The notes beneath the pieces are model-generated. The model made no database searches, had not been told where the DNA came from, and saw only the letters and a list, made by a program, of their open reading frames with translations. DNA of 64,000 nucleotides. Source: Io17-Chloro-G2 sp965226915 (GTDB lineage Bacteria > Chloroflexota > Dehalococcoidia > Lucifugimonadales > UBA3495). Below are positions 44,278 to 53,131 of this stretch, one piece after another. The first letter of the stretch is position 1, and every line of letters starts with the position of its first letter. The DNA lies in the NCBI GenBank assembly GCA_965226915.1, contig CBDDEJ010000009.1, positions 702,742 through 766,741 on the forward strand. The letters run 5' to 3'. A program made the translations under genes and the position numbers.

Positions 44278-45525
44278 TTAACGCCCGGGAGATTCGGGAA
44301 ACAGGTCGGGGAACGGTATCCCCGGAACCAGCGGCATTCTAGGCTGGGGCGGCAGCGTCCGGTCATCGGGAATCTGGAAAAAGCGAGATCGGGGCTGCCG
44401 GTCAAATTCCGCAGGCCACTCCCCCAATGTCACCGCCACTTCTATCTCTTCACCGTCGCGGATGATGGTAACGGTCACCAGGCCGCCGGCATTATGGCGA
44501 TTTAGCTGGGAGATCAAATCGCCCACCGTCTCAACCTTAGCTCCATCAACTTCGATTATGATGTCTCCGCCCACGGCTGGCTGGCCCCTCCTTAGTGCTT
44601 CTCCAGAGACCAGACCTGCTTCGCTGGCGGGACTGTCAGGCATCACCCGTGTCACGTAGACTCCGCGGTCACGCTCCAATTTCAACGATTCGGCCAAAGA
44701 CCCATCCAACGTGGTGGCGCTGATCCCCAACCAGGGAGGCCTGATCACCTTGCCCTCCTTCAGGGCGGGCAGCAGATTGATTAGGGTATCAACCGGCACC
44801 GCGAATCCTATGCTGCCCCGGGTGATTCTGGGCGAAACAAAATCCATGGCCGAAACCTGGATGGCGGTGTTTATCGCCAACACTTCGCCGTTCCGGTTAA
44901 GCAGCGGCCCTCCTGAGTTGCCAGGGCTGATCAATGCGTCAGTCTGGATCACTCCCGATATGGGACGGGCTATGTCGCTGTCCAAGGTTCGCCCTACTCC
45001 GCTGATGACCCCTACCGTGACCGATCCGTCGAGTCCGAAGGGACTGCCGATGGCTATGGCAAGTTGCCCCGGACGCACCTGGGAAGAGTCCCCCAACGGC
45101 ACGGGATCGATACCATCAACCGATTCGGCGGGCACCTTCAGCAACGCCAGGTCATTAGCCGGATTGGTGCCTAATATCTCGGCTTCGGCGCTGGAACCGT
45201 CTTGGAAGTTGATGCGCACCCGGTCGGCCTCCTGAACAACGTGATTGTTGGTCACGATGTGGCCTTCGTTATCGATCAGAAACCCCGAGCCAAATCCCAA
45301 ACGGCTAAAAGAGTCACCCTCTTTACGGTCAACGTTGACATCCACAACCGCCGGGCTCACCCGTTCGTAAACTGCCTGAACGAGTTCTTCATCGAACAGC
45401 GACGCGGAGGCGGGAATCACGGCGGCGCCCAACCCCGGGCCGAACCACGCGAATGCAACCACTAGAATTACGGCGCTTGAGACTGCGGTGATAGCCATAG
45501 CGAAGGACTTGCTTATTCCGTCCAT
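44278..45525 (-). CDS. HtrA/DegP-like serine protease with PDZ domain
   Basis: A 415-residue protein. An uncleaved N-terminal helix (about 10-35) anchors it; the trypsin-like domain carries HIVTNNHVVQEAD (His), ANDLALLKVP (Asp) and ISPGNSGGPLLNR (Ser) in order. A C-terminal PDZ domain follows (GVYVTRVMPDSPASEAGLVS, GDIIIEVDGAKVETVGDLIS). It degrades misfolded exported proteins. It is the third gene of an RR-HK-HtrA run, like CssRS-HtrA in Bacillus, so it is probably an envelope-stress output. GGTTGTTTTA repeats lie upstream. Confidence 0.93.
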   Translation of the reverse strand: MDGISKSFAMAITAVSSAVILVVAFAWFGPGLGAAVIPASASLFDEELVQAVYERVSPAVVDVNVDRKEGDSFSRLGFGSGFLIDNEGHIVTNNHVVQEADRVRINFQDGSSAEAEILGTNPANDLALLKVPAESVDGIDPVPLGDSSQVRPGQLAIAIGSPFGLDGSVTVGVISGVGRTLDSDIARPISGVIQTDALISPGNSGGPLLNRNGEVLAINTAIQVSAMDFVSPRITRGSIGFAVPVDTLINLLPALKEGKVIRPPWLGISATTLDGSLAESLKLERDRGVYVTRVMPDSPASEAGLVSGEALRRGQPAVGGDIIIEVDGAKVETVGDLISQLNRHNAGGLVTVTIIRDGEEIEVAVTLGEWPAEFDRQPRSRFFQIPDDRTLPPQPRMPLVPGIPFPDLFPESPGR

Positions 45526-45546
45526 GATGCGATCACTCCACTATTT

Positions 45547-45582
45547 GACGGTTGTTTTAGACGGTTGTTTTAATGGTTGTTC
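45547..45582 (-). promoter_or_regulatory. 13-bp direct repeats upstream of htrA
   Basis: Two perfect tandem copies of GACGGTTGTTTTA (45547-45559 and 45560-45572) and a partial third GGTTGTT (45575-45581), just ahead of the HtrA ATG. Direct repeats close to one helical turn apart suit an OmpR-type regulator, plausibly the RR encoded upstream. Confidence 0.55.
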
Positions 45583-45653
45583 ATGAAGTTTAAGGGAAGA
45601 TATTTAATTTCTGATTAAGTTTACAGCGAATTCGTGGTGAATTTTCAAGCAAT

Positions 45654-47039
45654 CTACTGAAGGTCTGAATCCTGGTCAACCGAACCGGTCCAGTTGAGCG
45701 GAAACACGACCCGAAACTCGGCGCCGTGCCCTTCCTCGCTGGCAACTGAAATATCGCCGCCGTGGGCTTCAACCAGGCGGCGAGCTATGGTCAAGCCAAG
45801 GCCGATTCCGCCAGTGTATCTGGAACGGGACTTATCCACCCGGTAAAAGCGCTCAAAGACATATGGCAGGTCTGCGGCTGGAATCCCAGGACCGTCGTCC
45901 CTAATCAACAACACAGCCTCATCACCGTCAATCCGCGACTCAATATCCACCTGGCCGTGGGAGGGAGTATACGCGATGGCGTTGGATAAAATGTTGCGGG
46001 TGATCTGGCTGATGCGGCCGGCATCGCCCTGGAGGACTACCGGACCGGATACCTCAGTATGCAAAGAGATATTCTTAACTTGGGCTTGCTGCTGAAATGC
46101 CGCAACCGCGTTTCGCGCCAACTGGCTTAGGTCGCATTCGTCGACTTGCAGTTGCAAACGCCCCGACTCGGCCAAAGCCAGATCTTGCAAATCTTCTATC
46201 AGCCGGGTGAGCAACACCACCTCACCCTGCATCGAGTCCAGAGTGTCCGGGTCAGCTGGAATGACGCCGTCGGAAATACCTTCGATATACCCTCTGATGT
46301 TGGTCAAGGGAGTACGCAACTCGTGGGCCAGGTCCGCCACCATGTTCCGGCGCAACTCTTCGGTGCGTTCCAACTCTCCGACCATGTCATTGAACCGGCG
46401 GGCCAATTCCCCCACCTCATCCTTAGAGTCTACCTCTACCCGAGTTGAGAAATCCCGCTGGGCCACCAAATGGGCCACTTTTGCCAACGACTCCACCGGC
46501 GCCACCACCCTGCGGGACAGGAAAAACGTGAGAACCAGGGCCACCGCAACCGCCAACAGACCGCTCAACACCAGGAGCATGTTTAGCGAAGGGCCCGATT
46601 GTTCAACCGGCGCCACGCCGGCGGGAGGCTGTGCCGCCGGCAGGTCAGGGTTCACCATGACGGTGCCCAGATGACCTTCTGGTCCGGAAACAGGGAATGT
46701 CACGCGGCTGGCAATCCGGGATCGCAGCTGGCGCCCCATCATTAGCCGGTGCGTATCGGCCACCACTACCCCTTCGGCGTTGGTCAGGACCACACGCTGG
46801 CCATACATCGCGCTGGCCCCTTCCAACAGGCCTTGGGCTTCCAACCAGCTGCGGTGCTCCGCATATTGCCGCGCCAAAAGCAGGCTCAACCGCCGGTTTC
46901 TCAACGTATCGTCCCGGCCTTGGACCCGTTCGATCTCAGCATTGGCCGCCTCCCTAGCCAAGAACGCGGTCATGCCCACGGTTATCAAGATAACCGCCAC
47001 CATACTTAACAAAATCTGAAGGCGAAGGCTATATATCAA
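45654..47039 (-). CDS. sensor histidine kinase (HtrA-linked two-component system)
   Basis: A 461-residue membrane kinase. Two transmembrane helices (about 7-29 and 155-177) flank an extracytoplasmic sensor, then HAMP (RRVVAPVESLAKVAHLVAQR), HisKA with phospho-His in VADLAHELRTPLTN, and HATPase_c with N box NILSNAIAYTP, G1 DDGPGIP, and G2 GGIGLGLTIARRLVEAHGG. It starts 29 bp after the regulator stop and ends about 130 bp before the HtrA start. Likely senses envelope stress and controls HtrA. Confidence 0.93.
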   Translation of the reverse strand: MIYSLRLQILLSMVAVILITVGMTAFLAREAANAEIERVQGRDDTLRNRRLSLLLARQYAEHRSWLEAQGLLEGASAMYGQRVVLTNAEGVVVADTHRLMMGRQLRSRIASRVTFPVSGPEGHLGTVMVNPDLPAAQPPAGVAPVEQSGPSLNMLLVLSGLLAVAVALVLTFFLSRRVVAPVESLAKVAHLVAQRDFSTRVEVDSKDEVGELARRFNDMVGELERTEELRRNMVADLAHELRTPLTNIRGYIEGISDGVIPADPDTLDSMQGEVVLLTRLIEDLQDLALAESGRLQLQVDECDLSQLARNAVAAFQQQAQVKNISLHTEVSGPVVLQGDAGRISQITRNILSNAIAYTPSHGQVDIESRIDGDEAVLLIRDDGPGIPAADLPYVFERFYRVDKSRSRYTGGIGLGLTIARRLVEAHGGDISVASEEGHGAEFRVVFPLNWTGSVDQDSDLQ

Positions 47040-47068
47040 AGCCCGGTTCTCAGCCGCATTTCTAGGGC

Positions 47069-47764
47069 CTAATTTCCAAGTTTGTAGCCAAGACCATAGA
47101 CGGTCCGAACGTACTCGGGCTGTTTGGCGCCAGGCTCGATCTTCCGCCTCAGGTTGAGAATATGAACATCGACAGTCCGGTCCAACCCGTCATAATCGTA
47201 CCCAAAGGCCTTTTCCACTAGTTGGGTACGGCTAAACAGGCGGCCCGGTTCCCTCATCAACACCGCCAGAATCCGAAATTCTGTGGGCGTCAGGTTCGCT
47301 TCTCTTGAACCCACGTTCACCACGTGGCGCGTCAGGTCCAGATTTAGATCCTTGAAGCTCAGGGTTCCTGAACCGGGTAATTCATCTTCATCCCGGGACC
47401 GGCGCAAAACAGCCCGAACCCGAGCCGCCAATTCGCGGGGGCTAAATGGTTTGGTAACGTAGTCGTCCGCCCCCAGGTCGAGACCATTCAGTTTATCTTG
47501 CTCGGTGCTCAGGGCGGTAAGCACGATGACGGGCACGTCAAAATGGGCGCGGAGCTCCCGGCAGACATCCAGCCCGCTCAGACCCGGCAACAGCAGGTCC
47601 AACACCACCAAGTCGGGTGGCGAAGCCCGCACCGCGTCCAACCCCTCTTGGCCGTCATGGCAGCAGGCCACATCGTATCCGTCCTTCTCCAGGTAAAGAC
47701 GCACGATGTCCGCCGTCTTGTAGTCGTCTTCGACGATGAGCACTCGTTTACGCCCGATGACCAA
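47069..47764 (-). CDS. OmpR/PhoB-type response regulator (HtrA-linked)
   Basis: A 231-residue regulator. Receiver domain: VLIVEDDYKTAD (acidic pair), DLVVLDLLLPGLSG (phospho-acceptor Asp), VIVLTALST and DDYVTKPFSPRELAARV (Lys switch). Winged helix: VNVGSREANLTPTEFRILAV, LVEKAFGYDYDGLDRTVDVH, VRTVYGLGYKLGN. First gene of the RR-HK-HtrA run; the direct repeats before htrA are a candidate target. Confidence 0.94.
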   Translation of the reverse strand: MVIGRKRVLIVEDDYKTADIVRLYLEKDGYDVACCHDGQEGLDAVRASPPDLVVLDLLLPGLSGLDVCRELRAHFDVPVIVLTALSTEQDKLNGLDLGADDYVTKPFSPRELAARVRAVLRRSRDEDELPGSGTLSFKDLNLDLTRHVVNVGSREANLTPTEFRILAVLMREPGRLFSRTQLVEKAFGYDYDGLDRTVDVHILNLRRKIEPGAKQPEYVRTVYGLGYKLGN

Positions 47765-47900
47765 ACCAGTCCTCCTAAAAACACCCTGTCAAAATATTAT
47801 CCCAGAAGACTTAAGAAATTGTTAAGACCGCGGGAAATATTAAGATTTAGCCTCGGCGCCTAGTCCCTCTCGAAAGTCCAGATGATATTGGCCGGCAGGG

Positions 47901-48248
47901 CTAGCCTTTAACCAGGCCAATGATGTTGCCGTCGGGGTCGGAAAACTGGGCCAGGGTCACGACACCAGGGATTTCCATGGGAGGGGTCACGGTTTTCCCG
48001 CCCAGGCTTTCCGCTTTGTCCAAAGCGGCTTGAAGGTCTTCGACTTGCACATAGAAAGTGACTCGGTAGGCTTCTTCCTGTTGATTGCCAATGCCGCCGT
48101 TGGTGCCGCCTTCACCGTGAGTATCAACTATGCCGTAGTCCATCCCTTCCACGGGCTCCACATGCCAATCGAACAGATTGGCGTAAAAATCCTGGGCCCT
48201 TTTGGCGTCATTAGATACGATCTCCCAATGCACTATCGGGTTTGGCAT
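47901..48248 (-). CDS. VOC-family (glyoxalase-like) protein
   Basis: About 115 residues from ATG 48248 (MPNPIVHWEIVSNDAKRAQD); a start at 48260 is also open. The two betaalphabetabetabeta VOC modules are visible: AQDFYANLFDWHVEPV and VTFYVQVEDLQAALDKAESL, with GKTVTPPMEIPGVVTLAQFS and DPDGNIIGLVKG ending in the typical DPDGN element. The divalent metal ligands (His in VHWE, Glu near the end) suggest a small dioxygenase, lyase or resistance protein; the substrate is unknown. Confidence 0.85.
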   Translation of the reverse strand: MPNPIVHWEIVSNDAKRAQDFYANLFDWHVEPVEGMDYGIVDTHGEGGTNGGIGNQQEEAYRVTFYVQVEDLQAALDKAESLGGKTVTPPMEIPGVVTLAQFSDPDGNIIGLVKG

Positions 48249-48360
48249 GATAATCTCCAAATCGCCTAACTAGATTCAAGACTCAACAATTAGGCATGGT
48301 GTCTAACTGTGATGCTCAAAAACCTGTCGGGGGTACAGGCGCACCTGAACCGAACTGGGA

Positions 48361-48400
48361 TAAAGCCCCAAAAAGCCCCCGGACTTTCCGGGGGCTTCAA
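48361..48400 (-). terminator. terminator of the arsR-AHSA1 unit
   Basis: AGCCCCCGG / CCGGGGGCT stem with a 5-nt loop (48374-48396), followed on the minus strand by TTTTTGGGG. Confidence 0.8.
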
Positions 48401-48565
48401 ATATAATACTGGTTGGAGAGCCCACAGCGCCCCTCAGCGGCTCAGCGGCTGGTTTATTCCCACAACGCCGCCAGTTGGGCGAGGCACCCGTCCCATCCCT
48501 TGGCGTGTTCGTCCCTGGAATGCTGATCGGGATGGTTCTCATGGGTTAGCACCAACTCCGTGGAG

Positions 48566-49996
48566 GAAACTGTTCAGAGTTGAGGGGAAGTGAGCAACCG
48601 GCGGCATTCCAGGAGGGGATTGAGACCTCTGGCCCGCCAGGTGCCAAAGAGGGATGCCAAGGTCATCTTGCTGTCGGCGCCCTGCCCTGAGCGGGCGCCG
48701 CCGCTGATCTTGCGACTGGTTACCAGATGCCGCAGGCTCCGCTCGGCGGCGTTGTTGTCTGAGGGCACGGCTGGGTCCGACACGAAGACAAACAGTTCCT
48801 TGATGAACCGTTCCATGCGCCGGCAGAGCTTGGCCTGAACCGCCAGGGGATCTTTAAGGAAAGGCCGCGCCAAGACCATTAGTTTCTCCTCCAGCATTAG
48901 CTGGGTGCGATGGCCTGGCTGGGCTCGGGGAAGGACCGAGGCCTTGGCCTCCGTGTAGACCTGGTGAACCGCCTCGGCCCACTGAGCCAGCCCAGCGTCT
49001 TCTGGGTACAACCCTTTCAGGTCATGGATATCCCGCAGCAGATGAGCCCAGCACCGTTGCTTCAGGCCCGGGTAGTGGTTATAGGCGGCGTAGAAATCAC
49101 TGACCAACACTCCGCTGAAGGAGGAATCCAGCACCTCATCCACCAACCCCTTATCCCGACCCCGACGCAGGAAGTATCGTTCGCTGGGAGTGCTGAAGGT
49201 CCAAACATAGCCGTTGCTCCCGTCCTGGCGCCAGCCGGTTTCGTCGCCCTGCACCACGGGACTGGCGCGGACTTGCTCGAGCACCTCTCGCACCGCCGTC
49301 TCAGCCTGACGGGCTACTCCATGGACGGCCTCGACGATGGCGCCAACACTCAGGTGCAACTGATGGACGCTCTCCAGGTATCATTGGATGATTCTTATGG
49401 GCAACCGTCCCTCCTCCCGCAGGGTCACCATCAGGCTTACCAGATTGACCCCCAGGCGCTGCTGGCCCAGAACCACCCCCTGCAGGGCCTCTTTGGGCAG
49501 CCGGCGCCGCTGGCATACCGGACAGATGCGGGCTACCAGGGCGTGCTCGGTCACTTCTACCGGAGCCACCGGTAGCTCAATGACTTCCCGAGTTCGCTGT
49601 ACCCATCCGCCGTTCAGGTGAGTCCCGCAGTCGGGACAGACCGCCACGGCATGCTCCACCCGCCGGGTAGGAGTCATGCGCTGGCGGGCGAAGCCATGGC
49701 GGCGCGGCTTTCTGGGCTCCTTTTTCTCCGGCGCTTGCCGGCTGGAGTGCGGCTGATTACCCGGCATCCCCGACGACCCGCGCCGGTTGGGACGGGATTC
49801 CAGAACCCCAATCCGCCTTTGCAAATCGGCAATGACTCCCCGCTGGCCGGCAATTATCTCCAGCAGAGTTTCGCCACTCGCCGCGTTCAGGTCTAGTTCA
49901 GTGTCCACCTCCCTGGTATGCCACAACTCCCCCGGCCATGCCAGCGTTTTTCCAACGGCTTTGAGCCAATTCACCTCATCAACTCTGAACAGTTAC
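48566..49996 (-). mobile_element. IS66-family insertion sequence (1431 bp, 8-bp TSD)
   Basis: Flanked by perfect 8-bp duplications CCGTGGAG at 48558-48565 and 49997-50004. Terminal repeats are GAAACTGTTCAGAGTTGA (left) and TCAACTCTGAACAGTTAC (right, whose complement starts GTAA as is usual for IS66); one mismatch. Encodes one TnpC-like frame with a single internal TGA. No TnpA/TnpB seen. Confidence 0.92.
48574..49974 (-). pseudogene. IS66-family transposase (TnpC-like), one in-frame TGA
   Basis: A single frame from MNWLKAVGKTLAWPGELWHT (49974) with a zinc-binding part (CPDCGTHLNGG, CPVCQRRRLP), then the transposase core HLSVGAIVEAVHGVARQAET, VVQGDETGWRQDGSNGYVWT, VLVSDFYAAYNHYPGLKQRC with WAHLLRDI, and the late SDNNAAERSLRHLVTSRKIS. 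A TGA at 49383-49381 interrupts between RLPIRIIQ and YLESVHQL; it stands where other copies would have a coding residue such as Trp. It is a nonsense mutation rather than Sec, because no CxxC context exists. Confidence 0.85.
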
Positions 49997-50349
49997 CCGT
50001 GGAGCCATTCACATCCCGAAACTCAACGGTGATCAACATTTCTTGGGAATCAGTGGGCTGTTCAGAATCACCCCCACCGGGAACCTCCCACTTCCATGTG
50101 TACACCAGCCGCTCCGGGGGCAGAACCTCCCTGTAGACGCCTCCCACAATGTGGGGTGCGCTCTCGCCCGGATGCAGCATCCCCAACCTGTAAGTTCCGC
50201 CCACCCGCAGGTCCACCTCGGCGATAGGTGTGGTAAAGGAAGGGTCCGGGCCCATCCACTTTTTCAGCATTTCCGGATCGGTCCAAGCTTTGAAAACCAC
50301 GTCCCTGGCAGCTGCGATGGTTTTGGTGACACGCACTGTCGTTTCGAGG

Positions 50350-50712
50350 TCAGGCGTCTGTTGGGTCATCGGATTCCTCCTGTTCTTGCAATTCGTTTAG
50401 ATAGCTAGCCAATGAGGACAATTTGTCCTCCCAGAACCGGCGGTAAGTTTCCATCCATCGCACCGCCTCCTGCATGGGCGCCGCGTCCAAACGGCATCGG
50501 CGGACCCGGCCGTCTTTCTCACGCACCAAGAGCCCGGCGTTTTCCAGCACCCCCAACTGCTTGGATATGGCTGGCAGGGAGACGTCAAACGGTTCGGCCA
50601 ATGCAGTGACCGAGCTTTCACCTTCGGCCAGCCGCTCCAAAATGGCGCGGCGCGTCGGGTCGGCCAATGCGGAGAAGGTGGAATCGAGGCTTGCGTCCGT
50701 ATAGTTAACCAT
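50350..50712 (-). CDS. ArsR-family winged-helix repressor
   Basis: From ATG 50712 (120 residues; a start at 50733 is also open but would place the operator wholly inside the gene). HTH: TRRAILERLAEGESSVTALA, FDVSLPAISKQLGVLENAGL and LVREKDGRVRRCRLD. The ATG lies within a perfect 24-bp palindrome (50701-50724), a likely operator for autorepression. Overlaps the AHSA1 start by 20 bp. ArsR-AHSA1 pairs are common; the inducing ligand is unknown. Confidence 0.9.
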   Translation of the reverse strand: MVNYTDASLDSTFSALADPTRRAILERLAEGESSVTALAEPFDVSLPAISKQLGVLENAGLLVREKDGRVRRCRLDAAPMQEAVRWMETYRRFWEDKLSSLASYLNELQEQEESDDPTDA

Positions 50713-50724
50713 ATGGTTAACTAT
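50701..50724. promoter_or_regulatory. 24-bp perfect palindromic operator at arsR start
   Basis: Two 12-bp arms, ATAGTTAACCAT and its complement ATGGTTAACTAT, meet without a spacer and contain the arsR ATG (50712-50710). A repressor dimer bound here would block translation initiation and transcription. Core GTTAAC repeats in each arm. Confidence 0.85.
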
Positions 50725-50978
50725 ATTTGACATGCCCTAACTTGTCAATGGGCCGTGGCGCCAAATACGGAAATCGGTGGACTTTAGGAGGGTTGAGTCA
50801 AAGAGCACTGATCTCAGAGATGGAAGGAGTGTTTGGGCAATTGGCTAGCGCCCCTCAGGAATGCCGGAGAAGTATCTCAAACATCCTTCGACACTCGCGA
50901 GAAGAAGCGGCAAAATCCCAAAATCGTTCTTCCTGGGCTTGTCGAAGGATGCTCCGGATCAAGGCTTTATAACGGAAA

Positions 50979-52379
50979 CTATGTTCGTCGCTGGTCCCGG
51001 TAATTACCGGCGGAGATGGGCACCCAATTCACCACATTGGTGTCCATGAGCCTGGATCCCACTCGGGGCTCCGCCTGTTCAAGTTCATCTAGGTCGAAAG
51101 CGCTGGTGATGACCGTAGGCAGCCGGGCCTCGTGGCGTTCCACCACTATTTGGTACAGCTTCTCCTTAGCCCAAACGGTGCTGCTCTCGGCGCCCAGGTC
51201 ATCCAATATCAACAAAGGCACGGTCTTGACCTGCTCAAAAAGCTCGTCGTATCCAATGGGGCTGTCTGGGCTGAAGGTCGCCCTCAAGTGGTCCAACAAG
51301 GAAGGCACAAAGGCGAAGAATACCTCGCGCCCCTGGCGCAGGATTTCGCCGCCGATGGCAACGGCCAAATGGGTCTTGCCGCATCCCCTATGCCCCGTGA
51401 GTAGAAGCCACCCTTCGGGAGAACTCGCGAAATCTTCGGCCGCCTCTTTGGCAAACGCCAATATGTCGCGGTCTTTTTGAGTCCCGCTTTGGCTCCCGTT
51501 GATGTCAAACCCGGCAAATGTCATGCGTCTCTGCATTTCCTCGGAAAGGTCCCCAATCCGGCGAGCCAAGCGCGAATTGAACCGGCCCAATTGGAAAATC
51601 CGGGACCCCGTGGCGGCTGGTTCCTCGACGAGGCCGGGCGGTGATTCCAACCGAGTCCTCAAGCTTTCGTCCAAACGTTGCATTTGGCCCCGGACGGTGA
51701 CCACCGTGGGCAATGCCGCGTTGAACCGGTGATTGAAGACCTGGAACAGTTTTTCTTGGGCCCACGGTGTCGCGGTTTGGGTGCTCAGGTCATCTAGGAC
51801 CAGCACCGGCACGTTGCGCACCTGGTCGAACAACTCGTCGTAAGACACCGGATTATCCGGTGAATAGGCGGCGCGGAGGTGATCTAAAAGATCGGCGGCC
51901 ACAATGAAAAATGTGGGCTGTCCTCGCTCGATGCAGCGATTGGCTATCGCCACCGCCAGATGAGTCTTACCAGAACCGCTGGGTCCGGCAAAGGTTAACC
52001 AGCCTTGGGGGTCTTCGGCGAACCGGACGGCGGCACCCAAAGCTTGGCCGAACAACGTCCGGCTAGCTGGGTCGGTCAGGGGGCCTTCTTGCTGAGTGGC
52101 GGCGAAGGTCACCCGGCTGAGAGGACCAAGGTTACTGTAACGGCGCAGCGAGGCCACCCGGGCGGCCGGCTCCGACGTCTCCTGGCAATCGCAGGGAAAC
52201 GCCACGCCAAACTCTGGGTGGCCCACCGGGACCTTTTTGGTTAACCATCCAAATCCATTGCAATGGGGACAGGGGTCAACTATCGGTTGGCTGGTCTCGA
52301 ATTTGACGCCGTCGCCGTTGGTAGTCCTCGATATGTTTCTGGCGGTCACCCGTCGCAGAATGTCGCCCAGGCTTTCCAT
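50979..52379 (-). CDS. DnaC/IstB-like protein with two tandem AAA+ ATPase domains
   Basis: About 466 residues from ATG 52379 (the frame is open further to 52508 but that part is an antisense shadow of the DnaD-like gene). An N-terminal zinc site (CPHCNGFGWLT, CDCQE) is followed by two DnaC-type ATPase domains, each with Walker A (GPSGSGKTHLAVAIANRCIE; GHRGCGKTHLAVAIGGEILR) and Walker B (VLVLDDLSTQTATPWAQEKL; LLILDDLGAESSTVWAKEKL), and AA repeats HLRAAYSPDNP / HLRATFSPDSP. A tandem duplication within one chain is unusual; DnaC normally has one. It is the fourth gene of the rplI-dnaB-dnaD-dnaC run and likely loads DnaB. Confidence 0.88.
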   Translation of the reverse strand: MESLGDILRRVTARNISRTTNGDGVKFETSQPIVDPCPHCNGFGWLTKKVPVGHPEFGVAFPCDCQETSEPAARVASLRRYSNLGPLSRVTFAATQQEGPLTDPASRTLFGQALGAAVRFAEDPQGWLTFAGPSGSGKTHLAVAIANRCIERGQPTFFIVAADLLDHLRAAYSPDNPVSYDELFDQVRNVPVLVLDDLSTQTATPWAQEKLFQVFNHRFNAALPTVVTVRGQMQRLDESLRTRLESPPGLVEEPAATGSRIFQLGRFNSRLARRIGDLSEEMQRRMTFAGFDINGSQSGTQKDRDILAFAKEAAEDFASSPEGWLLLTGHRGCGKTHLAVAIGGEILRQGREVFFAFVPSLLDHLRATFSPDSPIGYDELFEQVKTVPLLILDDLGAESSTVWAKEKLYQIVVERHEARLPTVITSAFDLDELEQAEPRVGSRLMDTNVVNWVPISAGNYRDQRRT

Positions 52380-53121
52380 CTTCTCTTCCTTCTCCCAGGC
52401 CGTCTCCCCGGCCTTCTCCCCTTGGAACAGCCCCATTTTCGCCGATACCCTCAGATCGTCCTTTAGATCGTCCTTCCGAGGCCCACCGGCGCAGGATTCC
52501 CCTGACATAGTTCCAACTTCGGCGGTTGTTAGTTTCGGCGATCTTGAACGCCTCGGAAATCCAGGCCCACCGATACAATCCTTCGGCTTCCTTCAGTTCC
52601 TCGGCTATAAATGGGGACATCATGCCGATGCTGTCTTCATACAAGGCGTAGATATTGGGCCGGTCAGCCGCCGGCAAGTCAGCGCCGCTGGGAATGCCGG
52701 CCGCCCCAGGCGCTGCCAACCCTGATGCCGCCGGAATCCACCCTGGCATTTTGGACAATGCCCGCCGGTCGCTTTCAGCGTTGAGCAGGTAATAGACGTT
52801 CTCGTTATCTTGGGATTCGGATTGCGGTCTGTGAGCCAGGAATATGCCCCTCTGCACGGCCAACCCAAGACCTCTCAGGATTTCCGGGGCGGAATCCTTG
52901 CCGGGGCCTTGGAATGCCCTGACCAAGGTGCTGTCGGCGAGAAATTCATTCTGAGAGATCATCCTGGGCCATCCCCTATTCCGCTGCAGCAGCCAGATCC
53001 CCCGTAATACGACCTTCAATTCGGCAATATCCTGGATCTCTTCCAACAGGGGTCCCAGCAAGGGATTGGGCACAGACGTATACCGGGCGCCGCTGGGGAA
53101 ACCAGCAAAGGCCATGATCAA
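52276..53121 (-). CDS. DnaD-domain primosome protein
   Basis: A 281-residue protein. The first half is a winged-helix-like domain (RYTSVPNPLLGPLLEEIQDI, WLLQRNRGWPRMISQNEF), the second a DnaD-type helical domain (FIAEELKEAEGLYRWAWISE, AFKIAETNNRRSWNYVRGIL) with a Gly/Arg-rich tail (RRWASEGRSKGRSEGIGENG). In Bacillus, DnaD acts in primosome assembly before DnaB loading. It starts 11 bp after the dnaB stop and overlaps the ATPase gene. Confidence 0.85.
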   Translation of the reverse strand: MIMAFAGFPSGARYTSVPNPLLGPLLEEIQDIAELKVVLRGIWLLQRNRGWPRMISQNEFLADSTLVRAFQGPGKDSAPEILRGLGLAVQRGIFLAHRPQSESQDNENVYYLLNAESDRRALSKMPGWIPAASGLAAPGAAGIPSGADLPAADRPNIYALYEDSIGMMSPFIAEELKEAEGLYRWAWISEAFKIAETNNRRSWNYVRGILRRWASEGRSKGRSEGIGENGAVPRGEGRGDGLGEGREDGKPGRHSATGDRQKHIEDYQRRRRQIRDQPTDS

Positions 53122-53131
53122 GAAGCCATGG

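Larger units (their letters stand above)
48454..50369 (-). pseudogene. AHSA1/SRPBCC-family gene disrupted by IS66
   Basis: The 5' part (50369 to the insertion) reads MTQQTPDLETTVRVTKTIAA, VFKAWTDPEMLKKWMGPDPS and LVYTWKWEVPGGGDSEQPTD, the AHSA1 activator-of-Hsp90-like SRPBCC fold. The rest lies beyond the IS: TELVLTHENHPDQHSRDEHA then KGWDGCLAQLAALWE and TAA at 48454. Removing the 1431-bp IS and one 8-bp repeat restores a full protein. Its start overlaps the arsR gene by 20 bp, a common arsR-AHSA1 operon in which ArsR often controls the pair. Confidence 0.88.

Noticed and set aside
49381..49383. In-frame TGA in the IS66 transposase as a third Sec codon
   Set aside because: No CxxC or other redox context, no evident SECIS hairpin, and the site fits a Trp or similar codon in a transposase. 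Treated as a nonsense mutation.
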